Assembly: GCF_008704535.1 (NCBI RefSeq)
Contig: NZ_CP023701.1
Location: forward strand, 6,738,001-6,802,000
From: Streptomyces subrutilus
GTDB lineage: Bacteria; Actinomycetota; Actinomycetes; Streptomycetales; Streptomycetaceae
DNA: 64,000 bases
Direction of reading: 5' to 3'
Shown here: one piece after another, positions 58,103 through 64,000 of the stretch
Layout: every line of letters starts with the position of its first letter
How positions within the stretch are numbered: position 1 is the stretch's first letter
Translations under genes and position numbers: made by a program
Notes under the pieces: model-generated
What the model was told of the DNA's origin: nothing
The model's database searches: none
What the model saw: the letters and a program-made list of their open reading frames with translations, nothing else

Positions 58103-61100
58103 ATGTCCTCCAGGTTCCGCAGCCGTACGGTGACGTCGCGGTCGTTGCGGGCGCCGCGCACGGCCGACCACAGGGGCACCGCCGCGATCGCGGCGGCCAT
58201 CAACAGGATGGCGGGGGCCGGCAGGTCCACCAGGACCGGCGGCACGGGGGGCCGCGCGGCCGGGGTCAGCACCACCAGCGGTGCCATGAGGTGGACGATC
58301 GCGGCGCCGAGCCCGATTCCGACGGCGCTGGCCAGGCCGACCAGCAGGCCGCTCTCGGCCGCGGCCGTACGGGTCAGCTTGCCGCGCGGCGTGCCGAGGG
58401 CCAGCAGCACCGCGAACTCGCGCGACCGCTCCCGCCCGGCGGCCGCGGCGGCGGCCGCGCAGCCGATCGCGGCCAGGACCGCGCAGGCCAGGGCCAGCGC
58501 GGCGAGGGCGGACTGCGGGCCCGCGCTCAACGGGTCGTCCAGCAGGGCGGCGGCGGCCTCCTCGCGCAGCTCCACCTGCTGGGCTCCGGCGCCGGCGCGC
58601 AGCTCGGCGGCGGCCCGTGCGGGCAGCGGGTCGGAGGCGGAGCGGGCGGGCATCCACCACTCGGCGGCGGGCGGCAGCTCGCGCACCCCGTCGGCCGCCA
58701 GCAGCCGTCCGGCGGTGGCCAGGTCGACGGCGAGCGCGGTGTCGCCGGCCACCGGCAGCGAGCCCACGGCCGCCGTGATCCGCACCGGCACGGTGGAATC
58801 GCCCAGCGGGACGGGCACCACGTCGCCCACCGCCGCGCCGACCGCGGCGAGGTAGGCCCGGGTGGCGATCCCGGGCACCTCGGCGGCGGGCGGCCTGCCG
58901 GGGGTCAGGGCGATCCGGAAGCCGCTGCCCCCGTCGGGTCCGCCCTGGTAGCGCAGCCGCAGCAGCGCGCCCGCGCCCGGCCCGGAGGCCGGAACGGGCA
59001 GCACCTCGCCGGGTGGGCCGCCGCGGAGCGCGGGCGGGGCGTCGAGCGTCCAGGCGGGGGCCGGAGCGGGTACGGGCACGGTGACGCCGGGTCCGCCGGG
59101 CGCGTCGGCCACGGCGATCCGGCGGACGGTCAGCTCGGCGGGGTCCTGGGGCCCGTCGGCCGCGTCGGCGGACAGGCCGTCCGGCCCGCGGTAGGAGAGC
59201 ACGGCCCCGGCCAGCGCCAGCGGCTGCGCGGCGGTCCCGAGCGGGGCCCCGGTCAGCGTGTCGAGGTCCACCGAGACGGTGCCGTCGCCGGAGGCGGGCA
59301 GGCGCAGCATCGGCGAGCGGTGGGTCAGCCCGAAGCGGTCCCGCAGCAGCAGCCCGAGACTGGGCGCCTCGGTGACGGCCGACGGGCGGACCGTCACGTC
59401 CAGGTCGATCCGGCGGGGCCGGCCGGGGAGTTCGATGACGTCGCCGGGGGCCGGGCGGGCCGCCGCGAGCGGTGCGAACAGCTCCCGCACCGGCCGCTCG
59501 TCGCGCAGGTCGGCGCGGAGCGGGATCCGCTCGCCCGCGGCCAGCGCGTCCAGGGCGAGCACCTGGGCGGGCTTCCCGCCGGGCAGCTCCTGCCGGGTGC
59601 GCACGACCGGGATCACGCCCTCGCCGCCGGGCAGCGCCGCGTACCGGCCGCCCCGGCCCATCGGGGGCAGGTCGCTGCCGGATATGCGCAGGCCGCCGGC
59701 GGTGGCGAAGTCGGCCTGGTCCCGCTGCGAGGCGGTCCAGGCACTGTGCTGCCCGAGGGCCAGCACCCCGCTGGACACGGCCAGGACGAGCAGCAGCACC
59801 GGCCCCGTGGCCCGCTTGGGGCGGCGGGCGAGCTGCCAGCCGACGAGCGCCGGGCCCAGCCCGCTGCCCCGTTCGGCGATCCGGCCGCCGAGCCGGGCGG
59901 CGAAGGGCAGCAGGCGCAGGGCGAGCAGGGTCCCGGCGCACAGGGCCAGCGTCGGGGCGGCGACCAGGACCGGGTCGATGCCGAGCCCGTCACCGGTCCC
60001 GGGCCGCGCCGCGGGCGTCCCCGAGCCGCTGTAGCGGTCGAGTTGGCGGTAGGCGATCACGGCCAGGGCCACCAGCGCCAGGTCGGCGCCGGAGCGGGCG
60101 GTGCCCGCGACGAGGGCCTGGCGCCGGCCGCTGCGGCGCAGGGCGGCGGCCCCGGCCCCGCGCAGCACGGGGGGCAGCGCGGTCAGCAGGACGCAGCCCG
60201 CGGCGCAGGCGGCGGCGACCGGCCACAGGAGGGGGCCGCCGGAGGTGTCCAGCGGAATCCGGGACAGCGGCCCGAAGGAGTGGAGCAGCTTCAGCAGGGG
60301 CGGCGTGAGCAGCGGGGCGAGCACCGCGGCGGGTAGGGCCAGCAGCAGCGATTCGACCGTGCCGAGCGTGCCGAGCCGCAGGCGCGAGGCGCCGCGGGCG
60401 GTCAGCAGCACCCGTTCCGACTCCTGCCGCTCCGTCAGCAGCCGTGAGACCAGCAGCAGTGCCGCCGCCGCCAGCACGGCGAGCTGGAGGGCGCCGACCA
60501 TCAGCGTGGAGCGGGCGACGGTCTGCCCGGAGGCCAGTTCGTCCAGCAGCCGGGGCAGTTCGGTCTTCACCTGGAAGCCGGCGGGGGCCTTCAGCGCACC
60601 CGCCGCGGCTCCGGCGCCGCCCGGTCCGCCCGTCCCGGGCGCCAGGCCGGCGGCCCGGTCGCGGATCGCTTCCGCCTCGGCGGTGCGCACGGAGCGGAAG
60701 TCGGGGTCCAGCAGCGAACCGCGGCCGTTCTGCGGGACGGCGCCGGAGGTGAAGGCGGAGTCGTCGACGAGGAGCGGGCCGTAGGTGGTGAAGCTGCTGA
60801 CCTGGAGCTCGCGCCCGCCCAGGGGGTCGAGCGTCCAGTACGGATCGGCGGGGTCGGCCGCCCGGTACACGCCGGTCACCAGCACGTCGAGCGGGGCGCC
60901 GCCGTACCGGTCGGCCAGCCGCACCTCGGCGGGCAGCGCCGCCTCGGCCAGCCCGAGCCGCGTCAGCGCCGCCCGGGGGACGGCCACGGCGACCCGGCCG
61001 GGGGCCGTCTGGGCCTGCGGCCACCGGCCGGCGAGGAGCCGTACGTGCGCGCGGTCGAAGGAGGCGAGCAGCGTCAGGTCGGCTTCCTTGCCGGAGGCCG

Positions 61101-61419
61101 CCGGACCGGGCAGCCCGTACGAGCGGCTGCGCGCCAGGCTGTCGACGGCGACCGGGACGGGCCCGAACAGCTTGGCCGCGAAAGCGCGCACCGCCTGTTC
61201 GTCCGCGCCGCGCGCGCCGGCCGGCCGGTCGGAGGTGACCACGACGGTGGACCGGTCGTGCTCCCGGCCCTGGAGGGCCTGGCGCAGGCCCGCCTCGCCG
61301 ACGCCGCGGGTGAACGCGAGCAGCGCGGTGAGCACCGTCGTGGTGATCAGTACGGTGAACAGCACGGCGGCGGCGAGCGGCAATCGCCCGCGCAGCCGGC
61401 GCATGACGAAGCCGAGCAT
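58099..61419 (-). CDS. FtsX-like ABC permease 2
   Basis: 1106 residues. First membrane segment LPLAAAVLFTVLITTTVLTA, an extracytoplasmic domain (about 45-300), a middle membrane cluster (LMVGALQLAVLAAAALLLVS, LALPAAVLAPLLTPPLLK), a second extracytoplasmic part and a terminal FtsX unit (ALALACAVLAAIGCAAAAAA, REFAVLLALGTPRGKLTR). The start at 61419 has GGGGGAGGA upstream. It is the first gene of the three-gene exporter. The cargo is unknown; large FtsX permeases of this type often export lipophilic molecules, peptides or antibiotics. Confidence 0.88.
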   Translation of the reverse strand: MLGFVMRRLRGRLPLAAAVLFTVLITTTVLTALLAFTRGVGEAGLRQALQGREHDRSTVVVTSDRPAGARGADEQAVRAFAAKLFGPVPVAVDSLARSRSYGLPGPAASGKEADLTLLASFDRAHVRLLAGRWPQAQTAPGRVAVAVPRAALTRLGLAEAALPAEVRLADRYGGAPLDVLVTGVYRAADPADPYWTLDPLGGRELQVSSFTTYGPLLVDDSAFTSGAVPQNGRGSLLDPDFRSVRTAEAEAIRDRAAGLAPGTGGPGGAGAAAGALKAPAGFQVKTELPRLLDELASGQTVARSTLMVGALQLAVLAAAALLLVSRLLTERQESERVLLTARGASRLRLGTLGTVESLLLALPAAVLAPLLTPPLLKLLHSFGPLSRIPLDTSGGPLLWPVAAACAAGCVLLTALPPVLRGAGAAALRRSGRRQALVAGTARSGADLALVALAVIAYRQLDRYSGSGTPAARPGTGDGLGIDPVLVAAPTLALCAGTLLALRLLPFAARLGGRIAERGSGLGPALVGWQLARRPKRATGPVLLLVLAVSSGVLALGQHSAWTASQRDQADFATAGGLRISGSDLPPMGRGGRYAALPGGEGVIPVVRTRQELPGGKPAQVLALDALAAGERIPLRADLRDERPVRELFAPLAAARPAPGDVIELPGRPRRIDLDVTVRPSAVTEAPSLGLLLRDRFGLTHRSPMLRLPASGDGTVSVDLDTLTGAPLGTAAQPLALAGAVLSYRGPDGLSADAADGPQDPAELTVRRIAVADAPGGPGVTVPVPAPAPAWTLDAPPALRGGPPGEVLPVPASGPGAGALLRLRYQGGPDGGSGFRIALTPGRPPAAEVPGIATRAYLAAVGAAVGDVVPVPLGDSTVPVRITAAVGSLPVAGDTALAVDLATAGRLLAADGVRELPPAAEWWMPARSASDPLPARAAAELRAGAGAQQVELREEAAAALLDDPLSAGPQSALAALALACAVLAAIGCAAAAAAAGRERSREFAVLLALGTPRGKLTRTAAAESGLLVGLASAVGIGLGAAIVHLMAPLVVLTPAARPPVPPVLVDLPAPAILLMAAAIAAVPLWSAVRGARNDRDVTVRLRNLEDM

Positions 61420-61527
61420 GTGCCTTGTTCCTCCCCCATCCGGACCCATGGCACCGGATAGCGGACGATGTTGTCAGATTCGAAAGCACAGGGGAAGACT
61501 TCTGGGGTGAAGTGCTCACAGAACGAT

Positions 61528-61562
61528 CGCCCCGGCCCGGCCGGACCAGCCGGGCCGGGGCG
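61528..61562 (-). terminator. Terminator of the STAS gene
   Basis: CGCCCCGGCCCGGC and its exact complement form a 14-bp stem over a 7-base loop, 25 bases after the STAS stop codon and before the exporter operon. Confidence 0.88.
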
Positions 61563-61586
61563 CGGGGCCGGGTCGGCGGTGTGCTC

Positions 61587-62015
61587 CTAGGCCGGGTCGA
61601 ACCAGCCTCCGGGGCACTGGGGGATGCGGGCCGCCAGGCCCAGCAGCAGGCGGACCGGGGCGGAGGCGGCGGACAGCTCCAGGCCGCGGCCGCCGCGCAC
61701 CCACCGGTCCAGTACGTGCAGCAGCGACGAGTCGCAGAAGCCGACACGGGCCGCGTCGACGACGAGGTGGCGGGCGCCGCGCGCGGCGCCGTCCGCGAGG
61801 AGGTCCCGCAACGGGGCGCAGGTGTAGTGGTCGAACTCCCCGGCCAGGGTGACGGCGAGGACGCCGTCGGCCCCGAGCGTGGACCGCAGGCGGGGGAGCC
61901 GGTCCGAACGGGCCTCGGGCACGGGCTCGACGGGGGACTCGGACAGGGGCCCGGCGAGGGCGCGGGCGGCGGGCGGAACGGGAGCGTCTATCGGGGCGTC
62001 CAGCGGGGTGCGCAT
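61587..62015 (-). CDS. STAS-domain anti-sigma factor antagonist (SpoIIAA-like)
   Basis: 142 residues. After a Pro/Ala-rich N-terminus of about 50 residues, the STAS domain reads GVLAVTLAGEFDHYTCAPLR, then ARHLVVDAARVGFCDSSLLH. The Ser pair in FCDSS is where kinase-type anti-sigma factors phosphorylate SpoIIAA-like proteins. The ATG at 62015 follows GGGAGG. The partner anti-sigma kinase and sigma factor are not in the window. Confidence 0.9.
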   Translation of the reverse strand: MRTPLDAPIDAPVPPAARALAGPLSESPVEPVPEARSDRLPRLRSTLGADGVLAVTLAGEFDHYTCAPLRDLLADGAARGARHLVVDAARVGFCDSSLLHVLDRWVRGGRGLELSAASAPVRLLLGLAARIPQCPGGWFDPA

Positions 62016-62096
62016 GCCCCTCCCAACGGACCGCACCCCAGGTGGGAAGCGGTGGGACGGGGACTTTCACCCACGTGGGCCGCGCCGCCGGGCCGC

Positions 62097-63674
62097 TCAC
62101 CGGGTGCGGCGCCGCCACAGCCCGGCCATCAGGTCGGCCGGCAGCGAGGGGTTGGCGGCCGCGGCCTCCGCCAGGGCCGGGTCGCCGCCCAGCAGCAGGT
62201 CCGCGAGGACCGCGGCCGGGAGGGCGGGGTGGGCCGCGGCCGACGGCCCGGCCCGGCCGTCGGCCAGGCAGGGCAGCAGGGCCGCGGCCGTGGCGTTCGG
62301 ATGCACCGCGACGGCCGACAGGGCCTTCCGTACGGGCGGCTCGTGCCCGGCCAGCACCTCCAGCAGGGCCCCGGAGGCGGCCGGGTTGGCGGCCACCGAG
62401 GCGTGGACCTGCGCGCCGTGCCGGGCGGCCATCGCGTGCAGCACCTCCTGCGACAGCCCCGGGTGCGGTGCGACGGCCCGGGCCACCGAGGCGTCCGGAT
62501 CGGCGGCCAGCTCCTGCGCCAGCTCCCTCGGCAGCGTGGGGACCCGGGCCACCCATCGGCGTACGGGGGCCTGCGGCGCGGCGGCCAGCCGTGCGAGCTC
62601 CGCCTCCGTGGCCGCGGCCAGCCGGGGCACCGGCTCGGGCGCGGCGCGGGTGGTGGCGGCCAGCGCCGGCAGGAGGTCGAGCGGGAGCCGCGGGTGCCGG
62701 GCGGCGGCGCGCCGGACCTCGGTGTGCGCGTCGGCGGCGAGGGCGCGCACCAGGGGTTCGCCGGTGGCGGGGTTCGCGGCGACGGCCGCGCGGACGGCCG
62801 GGTCCGGGTCCGCGGCGAACCGGGCGCAGGCGGCGGCCGGCAGGTCGGTGCGCCCGGCGAGCGCCCGCCGCAGCGCTGTCGCGGGGCCGCCGGCGTGGGC
62901 GAGGGCCAGCTCCGCGGGGGTCGAGGGGTTGAGCAGGGCCCGCTGCCGGGTCTCGTGGACGGTGGAGGCGTGCGCGCCGCCGCAGGAGGCGTCCGGCCGC
63001 AGCTCGCGCTCGTCGGGCGCGGCGTACGGATGGGGGGTGAACGGGACGGCGGGCCCGTCGCAGACCCGGCAGGACGCGGCCGGCGGCAGTGCGTCGCCGG
63101 TGATCAGTGCCGCGAGCGCGGCCGGCCCCACCGCCTCGTTGCCGGCGGCCGCGTAACGGACCTCGGCGTGCGGATGCCGGGCGAGTCGGGCGGCGGCGCG
63201 GGGGCCCGCCCACAGCGCGAACTCCGCCGTGACCCCCGCGTCCGGGTCGGCGGCGAGGGCGTCCTCGACGTCGGCCGGAAGGCCGGGGCACGAGGCGAGC
63301 TTCCACCGGACGGCGGGCTCCGGGTGGGCGGCGAGGAGCCGGGCCGTCGAGGGCTCGCCGAAACCGGCGTCGAGGAGGGCCACGGCCGCGTACGGCTGCC
63401 GGACCGGGTCGACGTCGGCGGGCGCCAGCCGGCCGCGGTAGGCCAGCAGGACGGCGAGGGGTTCGCCGAGCGCGGCGAGGGCGCGGGCCCGGCCCGGGTC
63501 CAGGTCCGGGCGGTAGGCCAGCTCGGTGGCCAGCCAGCCGGAGGAGGGCTCGTCGCCGGGGCCCGGGCGGGTGGAGCGCTCCACCACCAGGGCGACCAGC
63601 CGGTCGAGGAGGGCGGCGGGGAGCGCCGGGTTGGCGGCGAGCCCGTGCAGCAGGTGGTCGGCGGGAGGGTTCAC
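62097..63674 (-). CDS. Leucine-rich-repeat-variant (LRV)-like protein
   Basis: 525 residues built of about 24-residue repeats with consensus (L)AADPDPAVRAAVAANP: examples are LAAHPEPAVRWKLASCPGL, RFAADPDPAVRAAVAANPAT, ELAADPDASVARAVAPHPGL. These are LRV/HEAT-like helical repeats. Between them (about 205-240) is a Cys/His cluster (ASCRVCDGPAVPF, DASCGGAHA) that could bind metal. The GTG at 63674 overlaps the upstream LysR stop (GTGA), so they may be co-translated. Such repeat proteins are scaffolds; no function is assigned. Confidence 0.82.
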   Translation of the reverse strand: MNPPADHLLHGLAANPALPAALLDRLVALVVERSTRPGPGDEPSSGWLATELAYRPDLDPGRARALAALGEPLAVLLAYRGRLAPADVDPVRQPYAAVALLDAGFGEPSTARLLAAHPEPAVRWKLASCPGLPADVEDALAADPDAGVTAEFALWAGPRAAARLARHPHAEVRYAAAGNEAVGPAALAALITGDALPPAASCRVCDGPAVPFTPHPYAAPDERELRPDASCGGAHASTVHETRQRALLNPSTPAELALAHAGGPATALRRALAGRTDLPAAACARFAADPDPAVRAAVAANPATGEPLVRALAADAHTEVRRAAARHPRLPLDLLPALAATTRAAPEPVPRLAAATEAELARLAAAPQAPVRRWVARVPTLPRELAQELAADPDASVARAVAPHPGLSQEVLHAMAARHGAQVHASVAANPAASGALLEVLAGHEPPVRKALSAVAVHPNATAAALLPCLADGRAGPSAAAHPALPAAVLADLLLGGDPALAEAAAANPSLPADLMAGLWRRRTR

Positions 63675-64000
63675 GGGCGGGCTCCGTTCGGCGGGGCGGC
63701 GCCGGGCGCGGGGTCCGGCCCGCCGGTCCGGCCGCCGTCCGGGTCGGCGGCGGCCTCGGCCAGGGCTTCGGCCAGGGCCCGTGCGTACGGCTGGGCGGGG
63801 TGCGGGCGGGGCAGGACGACGCCGATGTGCCGGGCGGGCCGCGGCGGTTCGACGCGGACCGCGGTCAGGCCGGGAGCCGGGGCCAGCGAGACGTGCGGGA
63901 CCAGGGAGACCCCGACCCCCGAGGCGACCAGGGTCTGCGCGAAGAAGTAGTCGGTGGTGGAAGCCGCGACGCGGAGGTCGAAGCCGGCGAGCCCCGCGTA
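63671..64000 (-). CDS. LysR-family transcriptional regulator, C-terminal part (cut by window edge)
   Basis: The last 109 residues of a LysR-type effector domain: LRVAASTTDYFFAQTLVASG then VGVSLVPHVSLAPAPGLTAV, and PARHIGVVLPRPHPAQPYA. The FAQTLVASGVGVSLVP stretch is characteristic of the second effector subdomain. The HTH lies outside the window. A Pro/Gly-rich tail precedes the stop, which overlaps the LRV gene start. Confidence 0.85.
   Translation of the reverse strand, partial: YAGLAGFDLRVAASTTDYFFAQTLVASGVGVSLVPHVSLAPAPGLTAVRVEPPRPARHIGVVLPRPHPAQPYARALAEALAEAAADPDGGRTGGPDPAPGAAPPNGARP

Overview
The window is high-GC (around 73%) actinobacterial chromosome and almost certainly comes from Streptomyces or a close relative. 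The evidence is third-position G/C codon bias, a subtilisin-inhibitor protein, cebEFG/bglC-like sugar uptake genes with no ATPase, an ECF42-type sigma factor with a DGPF partner, a P450 with a 3Fe-4S ferredoxin, VanW and DUF1996 proteins, and many one-component regulators. I see no rRNA, tRNA, CRISPR array, phage or insertion sequence. The content is typical of an accessory chromosome arm.

Layout. 1-14.8 kb: end of an unknown gene, a secreted protease inhibitor with an Arg reactive site, a cyclic-nucleotide-binding-domain protein, a large secreted propeller/FN3/LamG/DNRLRE protein, a divergent ArsR sensor and P1B-4 metal ATPase, two acetyltransferases (one fused to an S24/S26 peptidase-like domain), a small kinase-like P-loop protein, a MerR regulator, a lipoprotein with a second copy 27 kb away, an MFS exporter, a peptidoglycan-binding protein and an SDR. 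15.0-16.1 kb: an intact DraRnl-type RNA ligase. 16.2-26.5 kb: a beta-glucoside unit with a GH3 enzyme carrying a long repeat-encoded insert, its LacI regulator, and a ROK repressor divergent from a solute-binding protein, two permeases and a GH1 beta-glucosidase. 26.6-28.6 kb: an MDR oxidoreductase and a YihY membrane protein with no ordinary start codon. 28.7-33.9 kb: three secreted carbohydrate-active proteins. The DUF1996 gene of that block has the same GAGAGCGCTCTC operator as the GH3 gene, so the two loci probably share a LacI regulator.

34.2-36.6 kb looks like a decaying RNA-repair island. It holds an apparent chimera of an RNA-ligase N-terminal half and a kinase C-terminal half, a translationally coupled MJ1316/EEP-nuclease protein with all EEP motifs, and a truncated 2H phosphoesterase. 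Upstream of it are a tandem SUKH-like protein, the second lipoprotein, a DUF418 membrane protein and a VanW protein. 42-52.8 kb: a double Nudix protein, an SRPBCC protein, a DEAD-box helicase divergent from a cold-shock protein, a DUF1304/TetR pair under a 28-bp palindrome, the ferredoxin/P450 pair, a cysteine-less thioredoxin fold, and DoxX/DGPF/ECF42 sigma genes with a recognisable ECF42 promoter. 52.8-64 kb: a free-standing condensation domain, a three-gene MacB/FtsX-like ABC exporter with translational coupling, a STAS anti-anti-sigma factor, a leucine-rich-repeat-variant protein, and the C-terminal end of a LysR regulator at the right edge.
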